In this document: positions 45,361 through 58,156 of the stretch, in pieces
Layout: the number at the start of each line of letters is the position of its first letter
Position numbering within the stretch: position 1 is the stretch's first letter
NCBI RefSeq assembly: GCF_000204055.1
Contig: NW_006768790.1
Location: 141,534 to 205,533 of the forward strand
Direction of reading: 5' to 3'
Origin: Melampsora larici-populina 98AG31
Taxonomy: Eukaryota; Basidiomycota; Pucciniomycetes; Pucciniales; Melampsoraceae
Length of the DNA stretch: 64,000 nucleotides
Position numbers and translations under genes: made by a program
Notes under the pieces: generated by a model
Told to the model about the DNA's origin: nothing
The model's database searches: none
What the model saw: only the letters and a program-made list of their open reading frames with translations

Positions 45361-46012
45361 TGGCCCCATTTTCTGAAGCAGTGATCATGCTACTTAAGGA
45401 CATTATTTTAAACCACAGGGTGCCAGAAGGATTAATCACCAATAACAGCTCTGGATTTATCTTGAAGCAATTCAAAGACTATGTCAAAACTTTAAACATC
45501 AAGCATATCAAAAATACACCATACCATACTTAAGCTAAAGGCTTGGTTGAGCAATTCCATGGAAATCTCATGAATAGTGTTCAAGTGGTGTAGCCCATGC
45601 AGTCAAAACCTCTGGGACAAATATGTTAGCTTTTATTGTACTCTCAAGTGAAGAAGCTCATCTATCATCTGAAATTTTAAGCATCAACTTTGACAGTTCT
45701 CTTGCAAATCTTGAACTGATTTATTGTCAGTGACACTTGTGAATCTACAAGCACAACAAAATATGAGAAGAACCTGTTAATTATCTCAATGAGAGAGTAA
45801 AAGAACAATACAGCCAAACCACCGGAGCATACGCTGAACAGAGTGTTGGACCAGGTGATAGAGTACTCTGATGTTTTGAAGGAAGACCCTCTAAGCTACA
45901 TCCCACATGGGATGGACCCTTTATTATTAAAGATGCATTCCCAGATGGTACACTTGGATCAGTGACTTCAAACAAACATGTTCTCAGGCACAAACTAATG
46001 GCAGTCAATTAG
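45361..46012 (+). pseudogene. Ty3/Gypsy integrase relic
   Basis: Decayed integrase and C-terminal chromatin-targeting part of a Gypsy-type retroelement. Translating the plus strand gives HRVPEGLITNNSSGF, where families have a catalytic Asp in the first N position, then IKHIKNTPYHT, a stop, and KGLVEQFHGNLMNSVQVV with another stop. After a gap come VGPGDRVL, a stop, and GRPSKLHPTWDGPFIIKDAF with PDGTLGS, the module just after the integrase core. No LTRs or upstream reverse transcriptase are visible. The relic starts about 150 bp to the right of the Harbinger insertion. Confidence 0.8.
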
Positions 46013-49000
46013 TAAAAATTGACTGCACAATAGACAAGCTCTACTATGCCTCTCAGCCAACTTGTCAATTCCACAACCAATTCAAGTGAGCTAGAAGCAG
46101 ATCTGGTCAAGTATATTGATCTCTTTAGCAGCCTTTTCAACATCATCAATGAAGATATTTTTAGCAAAACTCTTGATAGATCATTCACAAAACTTCAAGA
46201 TATGAAATATCTAATCTTGAAGGGAAAAGATGCTACAATCTCAAAGACAAACTGGTAAACTAAGAAGTTTATGGCCTTGCAGAGGGGATGATTTTATTCC
46301 CAATTTTTCATTTTTGCTTCCATTTTCATTGTTTCCTAAAGATCTACTTTCATGCTTTCATAACTTCTATTTTTCTTTGCGTACTTTTCCATATGGCTTT
46401 TTCAGGCAGACAGATCTCATACAGATCCGTCCCAATCATTGTCACTACCAATTTTTGACTGGGTCCAGCAGTACCAGACCTGGTCATTCCTTACCAATTA
46501 GACTCTCTTGTATTGAGGCATCCCCTTTTCCTCAATTTGTACCACCTTAAAATTTCCTTATTTGTACTGTAGTTGGAGATGTTTGCTCATATAAGCCACT
46601 TCCACCTCCCAAGAAATGGAAACAGCAAGTTACTTCCCATTCATCTTTTGCCCACAAATTGTGAGTGGATCATATGGGCCTGTTAATAAAAGATGTCATT
46701 ATTCAATACACCCCTCAAGTTCTAACACCAGCATTAGGTATACTCATAGGGACCTAAGTATGCTTGGATTAAACCGTATAAGTCCAATGTACTTGATCTC
46801 ATAGTAGTCACACTTATTTTGCTACTTGTTACATGTGTTTGGAAGATGCAACCTTTTGTAGTGTTATAAATGAAGGAATAATTTGATCCATTACAAAAAA
46901 AGTGCTGTACATTGAGTTTGTGCGCAAGGCCAAGGCAAACAACTTTTCTCTTTTGTCCAGACCAAGATACATATTTGGTACGGAAAAGTGTAGAGAGTTG
47001 GCGAGATTGCTCCCTGAAAAAGGGGCATCTCTCAGGTTATGGAGAAGTTTGTTGTACATAAGTCCCAGGCTCAAGACCTTGTGAGGGTGTGAGTGCGAGT
47101 GCGGGAATTTTGTTAAGTTTAACCCAGCAGATATTCTGTCCAATTTGATCTACAAGAAGTTGAACAATTTATAAAACTTGGAAAAATAAAACAAATCAAA
47201 TGATGTCATTTATGACGTCATATCACAGTGAACGGTATAGAATAACCATCATGTGACACTCCATCACAATCACAACATGACCATCTTTAATCAAGTTATG
47301 TAGTAAAGACGCATGCGGTGATGAGGTTGTGCTACTATGAATGTGACACATCTGTGAGGTTGTAAGGTTGTGAACATGAGGAGCTCCATCTGGCAAGCAG
47401 AAGAGCAGATTATCAGCGTATACGACACGGTGGCACTGGGCCACACTGCCAATAAATCCAGCAGAGCCATGTGACAATGGATTTCAAACTACAACAGAGT
47501 GAAAATTTAAATCCACATAGCAATTGACCTTCGCCCAGCGCGCGCGTCTCGCGTTCACAAGTCGGTCGCCTGGTGGTGTAGGTTTGTTTGTAAAGCAAGC
47601 CACTTCTACTCCAGCCCACATAAATTGTGGAGCAAAAGCCAAACGGTCAAGAACCATATGTTGGCTGTTGTAGGCTGAAAGCAAAAGCCAGATTTCGAAG
47701 CTATGGTTTAGTGTGTTGAATTTGAGGCGTCAAATTCTTGCGGCAAAATCTAAGATCGACTTTTTTTTACAAGAGATCTAAGGATGCCTTCCGAGTCCGA
47801 AGCCAGTTGAGCTTGTATGTATGTACAAACTTGCATGGGATACGAGGTTGGATGCGTTTGACCACGACGCATGGATGATGGATGCCTTTATAGAAACTGT
47901 GTGTCCAATCAGTCTATGCCTTACTGTTATCCTTGGTCCTCGGATGGCTTGGTGCTTTTGCTTCGTCGTTTCTTTAAATTCAGAAGGGATCAGGCTCATC
48001 GGATGCTATTAAGGTTAACGGTATAATCCTCTTTTGCGAGCGCGCGTCGCGGCACGCTGACTCTTTACGTGGTCGTGAGCTACTTAGAAAACTCAAGTCA
48101 CCGAAAGTGTGCTTGCCACGGTTGACTGATTGAACTTGACTAGAGGGTGCACTCTCGAACTCAACACAAAGCTCATCCCTATATTTTTTTGAAGAATGGA
48201 TCCGTCCGGTGATGAGAAAAACGTACACTTGGTGATAAGGAAGGGAAACTAAAAAAACGGATAGAGATCGGGAGGGAGCTGTTCTCTTTGACCATGACGA
48301 TCATGGCTTCAAAAGGAACGAAAAAAGACATGAACAGTTTGCTGGTTTACGTAAATAAAACTTGAATACCAAAGGACGGATCGAATATAATCGTGATTTT
48401 AACTCTGAAAGATTTCAAATGAGTTTTTCCAGGTGCTTCCATGAAAAGAAATGATTCTGGAGACTTATGTTTTTTTTTTTGACAAGTGATGTGATAACTG
48501 GTTTTAAATGAACAAGATAGCGAGTATCAGCGAGCATCTTAAAAATGGATGATACTATAAAACCTTTATCTAATTCATCCTTCGGTTGAATTTCTTAACT
48601 CGATAGACTGATAGTTTTGTCATTAGCGTTTGTCTTAAAATTGATCACGACTAAGTTCACGATGACATAAAAAAATGGACCATTCTTGGTTTTGAATGGA
48701 AATCAAATCGATCAATTGATATTTCACTTTTTAAAGTCGAATTTCTTTTTTACACATCTCTCTGATGGCAAGTTCAAATGACAAATGGTGAGTGAGTTGA
48801 GTTGAGTTGAATTGAATTGAGTAAATCAGATTACTTAGATTATTTGGTTGAATTCTGATTTCCAATTGATTTGAAATACAAACCCACTACTACCAATAGA
48901 CTACGACTACTTCCATCAAATCACTGAGTAGCACTGAGTTTTTTTTTTCCACAAAAGATCTATAAAATGTACTCTGCCATCCCGCCCTCAAAGATTCCTC

Positions 49001-49259
49001 TTAATCTGAACTTCTTCCCACTAAAACTTCTTTAAGTCTTTTGCGTGTAATCTATTCAAGCCTATGACCAAAACAGGAACCGTTCTTTTTTAACCTCCCT
49101 ACTCTACTCAACAAAAAAATATCAGTTTTGCTTCATAGTTCCTAATTCATTCCTTTGATTAAAAATTTTTATTATATTCTGTGATTTCTGATCATCCTAC
49201 TGAAAAGAAAATCAACCACAAGGAGTGCCAAGAAAACTCAGAATACTCCTTCAAGAAAC
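46013..49259. other. Unassigned DNA and promoter of the eIF4A-like gene
   Basis: 46046-46258 is an open stretch just after the Gypsy relic, perhaps its tail. A perfect TGACGTCA palindrome lies at 47213-47220 in an AT context. Two CG-rich patches, GCGCGCGCGTCTCGCG near 47538 and GAGCGCGCGTCGCGGC near 48038, stand out from the AT-rich surroundings. A GAGTTGAGTTGAATTGAATTGA microsatellite-like run lies near 48790. From about 48950 the sequence is CT- and A-rich and fits the leader of the next gene. Confidence 0.4.
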
Positions 49260-52200
49260 ATGAATCCTAACGTTCTTCATCAATTTGCCATGTCGGTCTC
49301 CTTTTTTATTGCATATTTCTTTCCTTTTGACTTGACCATTTTCAGCAGTACATTTTGTTTGGGCTTGTATCCAAATCCTCGCTTGCTGAGTTTTTTCTAT
49401 CCTTTCTGACATTTTTTTTTTTTGAATTTGTTGGTTTCAGGGGTGCTCATCATGATGTTAAAGAACGACCGGTCTCTTTGCTCTCGCGGCCCAACCGAGC
49501 TTCTACTGCCTCATCCGGCGGCGATGATGATGATTTATCTACGAGTTCAAACTCCAATTCGAACTTTCAATCTCAGTTGTCAATTGACGATCGATTAAGT
49601 CGATTGGAATCTTCGATTGGTACCCTCGGTTTGATGTATCAAAGAGATATGAACGAGTTAAGAACCCAATTGGATTGTCTGATGAACAAACCGAAGGACT
49701 CGCCGCCCTTCTCAGCTATCAATTCTAGTCATCTCAATAAAAATGCTACCCCATTTGTACCATTGACTTCTACCTACCTTAACACCAACACTACTAATCA
49801 TCACGAAAACGACGAAAAAAATGAAAATGCCAAGAACCCGGGCGCTGTCAATCAACCCTTTAACTCATTATCACAAACTGAGCAAATCCATTCTCTTTCT
49901 CAACAAGTTAACTTACTCTCTCAAACCATGTCTCAACTTTTATCTACTTTGATTACATCTCCTTCTGCCAACACTCCTTCGACTGGTCTCAATTTACCAC
50001 CTCAATTACTTCCGATTCAAAATCTTAACGTGCCGAAATTACGACCAGCTGTTAGCCAAACCCTTCCACAAATCCCTGCACAGATTCCTAATCCACCTAT
50101 TCAACGAAGTCTGAGTATCAATAGTTTCTCGAGTCCACCAAATCGAGCTCATCCTGGACATCCACCTCATTTGAACTTCAACTCTCCTTCAAATGATTAT
50201 ATCCAAAAAAGGCTTTATGATGCTACTTCTTTACCTTCACCGCAGTTGGTGCTATCACCCGTCAATTCTCAACACGAGCCTTACCCACCCAGAAACATGC
50301 TTACGATCTCCAATACACTTGGTCCCAATGCGTCTGCCTCTGTACCGCCTTCTCCTATGAGCCCCGCTGTTAGTACCTCTCGATCATCTTGAGCAATCTT
50401 GCAGTATTTTTGCTGATCTTTTTTTATATACGAACAACAGGCTTTCGATCAATATCATAGCGGTGGTAGTGCACCTGCTAATTCCCTTGCTGGCAAGTGG
50501 GAACAGCTAGGTATCACGGGTGATGTCTTACGTGCTATCGTTAGGTTTGGGTACGTGTGCTTTATGCTCAGATCGATTTGAGATGCTCAATGGCTGACTG
50601 TGAACTACCCACATCACAGAATTGGCCCACCAACCAAGACTCAACAAAAGTCAATTCCGTTGATGTTGGTCGGCAAGGATTTGGTCTCACAATCTAATCC
50701 AATCCAAGAACGTATTCAGGCCTACGTGATCCCAGCGCTTCAACTCATCAGTCACTCTGCTCGTGGTCCATCTTCTGGGGCTTATCCCGCTCATTTCCAA
50801 CTCAACAAACCAGCCGCGCCTCCTGCACCCAATCAGACGGTCAAAGTGTTGATTATAACTGCTACCCTTGATGAAGCCTCTCAAGCTTATCGACTTGCCA
50901 ATGGCATCGCTTCCTTATTACCGTACGCTTTGAAAGTCAGCCATTGCTCTAGCGACGCCCAACCTCCTCCTTCGCACCCAGCTGTTTCAATGCACCCTCA
51001 GCCTCATATCCTCATTGGAACACCATCGAAACTTCTGGATCCTGTCAACGGTCTGCGAGGATACAATTTTGACGCTAGCGACTTTATCAGTGTAGTCTTG
51101 GACGAGATGGATCAACTCTTGGCTCGAAACATGACAGATATGGTCACCAGCTTGATGAATTTCTTACCTACAAACCAAGTCACCTCTTCGCCGGATCGTT
51201 TGAGCCCACCTTTGCTACCTAAATCTTCCACAGGTGCAGACTGCCCTACTCCCGCTTTTGATAACGCTCATCGACCACCGGGGAGTCAGTACTCTGTAAC
51301 TTCGCCCATCGGTCCCTCCTTCAAATCTGCACCTTCACCACTTACACCCGGATTTCCTACTACTCCTCAAGACCCTCCTCGTGGTCGTCAGACTTGTATC
51401 TTTAGCTGTACTGTACCACAAGATGTGCTGAGCTATGCTCGCACGCTCAATCTTCGAGCCCGAGTGCTTGTTCGACGCGATGAACCCGCTTCCAACAACT
51501 CGGCTACTCATCAATCTAACAACGGCCCAGCAGGATCTTACGAGGTATCCGATCTACGTGGACAACTTCCTAATTCATTGCCTTCCCTCTCTGGACGAAT
51601 CAGTCCACAAGAACTTGTCAAAAGCCTTCGACAATACTATGTTTCGATCCAAATGGGTGGAGGAGTGACTGGAAGGAGAGGACGTGAATGGAAGCTTGAT
51701 GCACTTGTTGAATTGTTATTAGATCTTGATCATCCACCCGAGGCTGCTGGGGGTGAGCATGGTCAACCTTTTGTGTTGGTGTATTGTAACAGTGTTGATT
51801 CGGTGGAATGTGTGAGCCAAAAATTGATCTCACAAGGTATCGATGCTCTTGCCTTGGTAAGCCCGCTTCATACTGCTCATCGTTTTCACAAGCTGTTTAC
51901 TTACAAAAAACTTAATGTAGCATCAAGATATGGGTCCAGCTGCTCGTCACTCCATCCTGACTCGCTTCAACAAAGCACCTCTAGGCAACGGATTTGGAAA
52001 CCAAAAAGGTCCGAAGATGAAAGCTCTGGTCGTTTACGACGTACTTTCAAAGAGCTTAGTAGACCTACAAAGTTATCAATCAATCTTGCCTGTCGCGCGT
52101 CAAACGATTCTTGTCAACTTTGAACTTCCACGCGCTGTTGAGGACTATGTACATCGGTTAGTGTCTTTTCTCATTTCTCCTCTCAATGAACGATCCTGAT

Positions 52201-52464
52201 GATTAGTTCTTCGATTTCTGTAGAGCTGCTTGTATGATTTCAAACCATAAAAGACCAATTGGATCTGGAGGCGTTTTGATAAATTTTGTTTCAGTTCTTT
52301 CTGATGTTGAGATGGTCAGATCCATTGAAAGTTTTTGTAAGTTTGAGTTTATCAACCGAATAAGATGGTTATATTTGAAGCTTATGGACTCTGTTATGTT
52401 TGATTTTGATACAGATCGATGTCAAATTAATGAATTACCGCATCACCATTTACATCTCTTGTAG
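49260..52464 (+). CDS. eIF4A-like DEAD-box fold protein lacking helicase motifs
   Basis: Resembles eIF4A along both RecA lobes but appears catalytically dead. ATG at 49260 gives MNPNVLHQFAM, spliced to GAHHDVKERPVSLLSRPN. About 330 residues of Ser/Pro/Asn-rich, mostly disordered sequence follow, with a short coiled coil (DRLSRLESSIGTLGLMYQRD). The helicase region starts IVRFGIGPPTKTQQKSIPLM (Q motif). Where the Walker A GxGKT should be it has LVSQSNPIQERIQAY. DEAD is replaced by VLDEMDQ and SAT by FSCTVPQ. Lobe 2 keeps QPFVLVYCNSVDSVECVSQK, HQDMGPAARHSILTRF and FELPRAVEDYVH, but the HRxGRxxR motif is replaced by RAACMISNHKRP. The C-terminus LINFVSVLSDVEMVRSIESF is classic eIF4A. Reading frames are clean across seven exons, so this is a maintained gene rather than debris. 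Role unknown; a regulatory RNA or eIF4G partner is possible. Confidence 0.85.
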
Positions 52465-53982
52465 CCACTTTTCATCTCATTTCCTTCTCCTGACTGCCAA
52501 AAAGTCAACTCAAAGCTATCATCTTTTCCATATACCTAGGATCGTATTGATCAATTCTGTCCACTTCTCTTCACCCAAAACTTGTACATTTCATAACTTT
52601 GATCATATACCATTTCCTTTTCGATTTCAATCTGTTTTCTGCATCTATTCTTCTATATGCTTTTATTTTGTGTGAGAGCGTGTTTATGTTTGTGTGTGTT
52701 TATCACTGCAAGTGTTTGTCTTAAGATTATCTTTTCAGTTTCTTATGCTATGAATTGTTTTTTTTTCCCGGTTTTGTTTTGTTTTTCTCTTTTCTTTTCT
52801 ATCTTCTTGCCATGCATTATATTTTGTAACTTGAAACCATATCAGAAAAAAAACAAACAAGAAATCATACTTTATTTTTATCTCTCTTCTAACTACACAT
52901 CATATTTATTTTCTTTTTTTTTTTGTCTTTCTTTTTTTTTCTTTTGTATTGATCTGAGTTAAAATTTTTGTTGTAAACAAGACAAAACAAAAAATTAAAT
53001 CAAGTTGATTTGTTTTTTTTGCTCAGATTATAACACAACTCATTCCATGTTCTTTTTTTGTTGTTCTTGCAATGATCTTGTTGTTTGAGATCTTTTAAGT
53101 ATCTTTTTTATTCTTTTGTCTCTTGGATTCTTGTTTTTGTTTTGTTTTTTTACTTGTAAGTATCCATCTTATTGAGCGTCCTGCAGTTTGCATTTTCAAA
53201 TATTCAAATATGGAAAAACGTCATTGTTTGACTCATCCTTGGAATCAAATCTTCTTTATCTTTCTCACGTGGATTGAGGCTGCATTTAGTTTTTCCGCAT
53301 CTTTTGTGATCCCAATGCCTCTCATTCGAAGATTAGCGCAGATTCTCTTTTATCTGAACCGGATCTTTATGAGTTGTATAAAACTTGGATTTCCTTTCGA
53401 GCTTTTCAGTATCCTCATCTCCTTCCTGCATGCCTATTGATAGAAAAAATCTGATCAAGTTGATAATTTTGAACGCTTTGTAAAACATTGATCCCTTCGC
53501 GTTAACTTTTGAAATTCGGCTGAAAGAAACCTTGATACGTTGAATTGTTCATCATTCCAAATACTTTCATTAAATAGACAATTCAACACAATCGACTCGG
53601 GATAGGCTGGACAGAGCTTTGAAGGCAAGTTTCAGGTTGATTTTTCGCATTCTGGGGTTTTGACTCATTTGGCGCTCCACAGCCACCGTACATGTTTGAG
53701 TCTGAGAGTAGAAATCAAGCTGGGGCTAAGCAAAAGGAAGTTCCCAAAATCATGGGTTAAGTCTAAGTATGAATGGCTTTAGCCAGGGATGATGGAAACC
53801 TGTCAATCGATCTGAATCTCAGCCAATCCAATTTCAAATCAACCAACTCAAACTCAAACAAAACGAACTAAAGGACGAATAGATAGAAAACTAAACAATC
53901 AAAGAAGAAAGTCACTGAAGAAGAACTTAAGGGCTGTTTATTCAACTGATGAATCTATTCAAAAAGATCAAAATCGAATGAA
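52465..53982. other. Intergenic region with T-rich tracts
   Basis: 52640-53160 is very T-rich with long T and TC runs, probably the 3' end of the eIF4A-like gene. The ORFs at 52400-52962 and 53123-53440 reflect these runs and are not called. The last 200 bases are A-rich and form the leader of the Sec14-like gene. Confidence 0.4.
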
Positions 53983-55906
53983 ATGTCAAGTCATCCAGAA
54001 GGAAACCCATTACCAGAGAATGGAGTAGTCGACAGATTAACGAAATCACAATATTCAACAGTCAAATCATTTTGGCAAGAGTTTTTCAAATTGATTGATC
54101 AAGCACCCGAAAGAGGAACATGGAAAGCAACAAACGATCAAGAATCCAACGAATCACAAACTAATAATGAAACTAATAATGAACCTGTTCCTTCGAATAT
54201 TAAAGATGAAAACTTGAAAGAAAAGTTGAGATCTGAACAAGAACTTAGGGATGCTAAAGCTGCTTTAGAAAAATATGGTAGAATTAAGTTTTTAGAAATC
54301 TTTTGGGGAATGATTATGGTCAGTCATTTCTTTGGATCTTCAAAACACTCTTCAAAATACTAATCTTCTTGTGTGTGTGTGTTTGCTTTTATTATACTGG
54401 GATACTCATACTCCACACCTTAGATGGACGATCCAGATGTAATAGTATTGAAATTTTTAAGAGCAAGAAAATGGAATGTATCGGCAGGTGTAGCCATGAT
54501 GGCAGCATGTATGAAATGGAGAATTGAATTTGGAGTAGAAGACATTATAGAAAAAGGTGAAGAAGGTTTAAAAGATTGTGAAGGGTTCATACATCAAATG
54601 AAGATAGGTAAAAGTTTCATTCAAGGTACTGATAAACAAGGTAGACCTATTGTTTATATCACGGTCAGATTACATAAGATGTCGGATACTGGGATTAGAG
54701 CTTTAGAGAGTATGTTTGTTAAGTTTATCTTCCATTCAACTTCACAAACAAACCTGATCGATTTTTGATTTGATGTTCTTAGAATATATTATCTTCGTGA
54801 TGGAATCTGTTCGGATCATGCTCACTCCACCTATAATCGAGAAAACAACAATCGTGATCGATATGACGTGAGTATCTTTTCCTCCATAGTTATTCTCTTC
54901 TCAAATCTGACACACATGTCTTCTTAGTGGATTTGGTCTAGCGAATATGGATTGGAAATCACTTGGGTTCATTTTGAAATGTTTAGAATCTTATTACCCA
55001 GAAGTAAGTTTATCAATTCAAGCTCTGCTCATCAAGCAGTTTCGTAAAAGTTCATTTCAACTGATCTTATGAACATGAATCAGTCATTGAATGTTTTGCT
55101 TGTACATAACGCGCCTTGGGTGTTTCAAGGGATTTGGAAAATTATCGCACCAATGCTAGATCGTTTGTCTCTACCTTTAATTCATTACTCATGTATTCTC
55201 CTAATGATTTTTATTTTTATCTTCGCCTACATAGCGGTCGTACGGGCCAAGATTCAAATGACAAAGACACCCGAAGAGCTAAAAGTGCATATCGACGAAC
55301 GACATCTAACGAAAAACTTAGGAGGTACCAATGATTGGACATGGGAATACGAACCAGTGAAACCATCTGAAAATGAGAAGATGAATGATCAACTTGCTAA
55401 AGCTCGTGAGATGAGACACCGAAACACGTTGATAGGATTATATATGGATGCCACTCGAAAATGGTGTGATGAATCTACTGATTCTTCTTTACCTTCAATG
55501 GTAGAAATCGAGCCAGATAATGAAAAGACAGCTATGGCCATAGATAACAGTCCAGAAGCAATCTTAAGGAGATATTTTATGTATCATCTTAGAGCACATT
55601 ATTTTATACTAGTAAGTTTGATTCAGTTCATGTGATGAATGGAGTGTAATGAACTGATTTTTATCTTATTTTCTTGACTTACAGGATGTATATGTTAGAG
55701 GTAGATCATTTTATCATCGTAAAGGACATGTAGTAGGTAATGGTTTGATTACATTTCAATATCCCAAGGTCAAAGATAAATCAGGGAAAGAAATTGATGA
55801 ATGGGAAGTATTGGGTTATCCAATGAGTCGAGAACAGATTTTAATCTTGATTCAAAGAATGAAAACTTTAATGAAAAAACGTAATATTGCTTATCCAGAT
55901 ATATGA
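53983..55906 (+). CDS. Sec14-like CRAL-TRIO lipid-transfer protein
   Basis: Probable phosphatidylinositol/phospholipid transfer protein. ATG at 53983 gives a hydrophilic N-terminus and DAKAALEKYGRIKFLEIFWG. Exon 2 has the CRAL-TRIO N-terminal helices DPDVIVLKFLRARKWNVSAG and AACMKWRIEFGVEDI, then FIQGTDKQGRPIVYITVRLH. The lipid-binding core continues over short exons: IIFVMESVRIMLTPPIIEKT, IVIDMTGFGLANMDWKSLGF, ILKCLESYYPE, SLNVLLVHNAPWVFQGIWKI, VVRAKIQMTKTPEELKVHI. A C-terminal extension of about 160 residues follows (RYFMYHLRAHYFIL, DVYVRGRSFYHRKGHVVGNG) and stops at 55904-55906. This extension is longer than in yeast Sec14 and fits the fungal subgroup with a C-terminal domain. Frames are clean; the exon near 54783-54867 is short and its edges are approximate. 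Confidence 0.88.
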
Positions 55907-56683
55907 TTTGATTTTTCCTTCTTCTAATGTTATATTTTCTAAATTATAGTTTCAACCGTTTACTGCAAAAATCTTATTTATTAATTGTCCTCTATTTTTT
56001 ATTCAAAGCTTCAACATTTTACAGTTTAGGTCAATAGGACCAACTATGATCATATAGCTTCATCCAAAACGAATGGATGATGTTGATGTCTTAACTCTGA
56101 TTTCTTTTCTTACATTGTTGTTTCTCTAACTTTTGTAGATATCGTTGTATTTTCTTTATTGATGTTTGATTTCTAAATGCAATTACCCAAAGATGGTGTA
56201 AAGTTTTTTGATGTATACATGATTGATGATTTTGTCTTTTCAGCAAGATTGAGTTGATATGCAGTTAATCATCTTGGTGATACAAGTTGACTCATTTAAA
56301 TGCCATCAATGGTCACATGGATGAAATGTTTAAATTTATGTACTGCATGTTTGCCCTAAGGCTTAAACCGCTGAAAAGGATGAGATTATACTGGCATTCG
56401 GCAAACCATACCCATTCCCAATTGGCAATATACCGTGCCTTGGGTGGAGAATGATTTGATATCATCACAGAGTTTTGGGAAATGGGGAGTGTTCACCAAA
56501 ATTGTTTGTGGTGAGGCTGCAAGAGACCTTCAAAGATCCAAGGTGACGTTAGAACATGTCCTGTATAGGTTCGGCCGATGAGTCCACGGTGACGGAGCCG
56601 GGTTGGCTTCCTTCGCGATCCTCCTCTGTCCAAATATACCATCAAGAAAACTTCAACGATTTACAAAGCTAACCAAACCAAAA
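55907..56683. other. Intergenic region
   Basis: 3' flank of the Sec14-like gene and promoter of the TMEM208-like gene. It is AT-rich with no ORF of note. A CG-richer patch at about 56570-56625 precedes the start codon and may be leader sequence. Confidence 0.4.
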
Positions 56684-57521
56684 ATGGTAAGCTCAACTTC
56701 ATATATTCTATGAACGCTCATATTGATACACTTCCTGACGATTTCTCCTTGTACGTTCTGTGATATCCCGAATCGATGATTGTCCGATATTTTGTATGAA
56801 GGCAAAAGCGAATGCAAAACGAATCACGGCTCAAAACCAACGTTTACTAAATCAGCTGTCGAAATTCTTATTAGGTTCAAACGTACATTAGAATTTCCTC
56901 CCTTCATGCTCTTATATGATCCCTTTGCAGTCTGTTCAAGCTCTTGCAAGAGGAGAGAAAAACTTGACGCAAAGTTACAACGCCCGTATTTTTCAAAATA
57001 AAATCTCGTCATGATAAAGACAAATCCGCTGATTCGACTTGATTTTTTTGGGCGATTTCGGGCTGATTGTGTTCACGACCAAAAATAAATTCCATCATAC
57101 AAGGCAATTCATCTAATATCAATAATAATCTTTAAAAATTCAACAAAATCTTACCTTTCATTCCACACAATTTTATATATATTAACTTCCTTTTTATCTT
57201 ATGTTTCTTATTCTTTACTTTATACTTCTTCTGGTATAACTAATAATAATATAAGAAATCCAGAAGATTTATCAATAGGTTTAAATCAATATTTAGTTGA
57301 TTTTTGTTATCTTTCAATTTTGATTTGGACTACAACTGGGATTTTTTCTACTTCATTTTGGTGGCTTTATTCATTAGTAAGTTGAACTCATACCTATTTT
57401 TTATTGAAATATTAAACTGATTTTCATTTTCGTCTGTTTTTAGATTCCAATTTATGGTTTTTATAAAAGTTTTAATTTTCTTCGTTTATATGTTTTTCCT
57501 AGACTTTTTGCATCAAGATAG
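56684..57521 (+). CDS. TMEM208/SND2-family ER membrane protein
   Basis: Small ER membrane protein of the SRP-independent targeting (SND) pathway. Exons 56684-56686, 56802-56882, 57104-57376 and 57377-flanked last exon ending 57521 give about 144 residues. Exon 1 is the start codon alone, followed directly by GTAAGC. Exon 2 reads AKANAKRITAQNQRLLNQLS then KFLLGSN. Joined to exon 3 this gives LLGSNAIHLISIIIF, close to the human TMEM208 motif. Then come YLSFHTILYILTSFLSYVSY, PEDLSIGLNQYLVDFCYLSI, TTTGIFSTSFWWLYSL and the last exon IPIYGFYKSFNFLRLYVFPR. Lengths 3, 81, 273 and 78 keep frame exactly. The intron at 56883-57103 is long for this genome but is the one that restores the family motif. 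Confidence 0.85.
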
Positions 57522-58156
57522 ATCACTTATTCTGAATCTTAAACTAACAAGTTGTCAGATCTGGATGACTTACTTCTCAAGTGGCATCTATACCTCGTGA
57601 AATAATCGTGGCTGTGATGCAAGTGATGCTCTTGAGGAGCTTTGGTGCCCATGTACATATCAAGTCTCTGAAACATGCTAGTTCTCAAGTACCAAAAAAT
57701 GAACTTACCGGAATGAAAACCTTGTAGATGTTCCAATGAGAATGATGATATGCTGAGGTTAGCGCGCCTAACCTTATGACTTAAATTAAGTCCATGATGA
57801 GGCGGACGTGACCGCGTCGGATGAGGGGCTTAGTTGAGCTTACCATAATCAATCCATAATAAAGAGCCATCGCATTTCCAAAAAAATCTAGACAGACTTT
57901 CAAAAAGGAAGGATACAGTAAGGAGCATATTGATGTGCAGACTACATAACGACAAGCAAACATGTGTTGCAGTGCGTTGACAGATATATCAAAACAGGAA
58001 GAGAAACTGAAAAAAGGGAAACCAGGAGAGAGAGATCAGTTCATCCAACATAGAATGAGCCATACACAACAAGATAGAACGCTCTATAAATGCATCCCTA
58101 AAATCCATCCACAATCTAAATCTAATTGATTAAGACGAATGACCCTTCTCTTCTTT
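57522..58156. other. Convergent 3' flank shared in part with the second MFS copy
   Basis: Between the TMEM208-like gene and the downstream MFS gene, which converge. Sequence near 58080-58110 (CTCTATAAATGC, ATCCACAATC) resembles the 3' flank of the other MFS gene near 61352-61400, so the duplication seems to reach past the stop codon. The small ORFs here are not called. Confidence 0.45.

Noticed and set aside
46902..47084. 60-codon ORF with opposite-strand partner
   Set aside because: No family resemblance on either strand and it lies in decayed repeat DNA.
52657..52962. 101-codon hydrophobic ORF
   Set aside because: Again created by long T and TC runs downstream of a gene.
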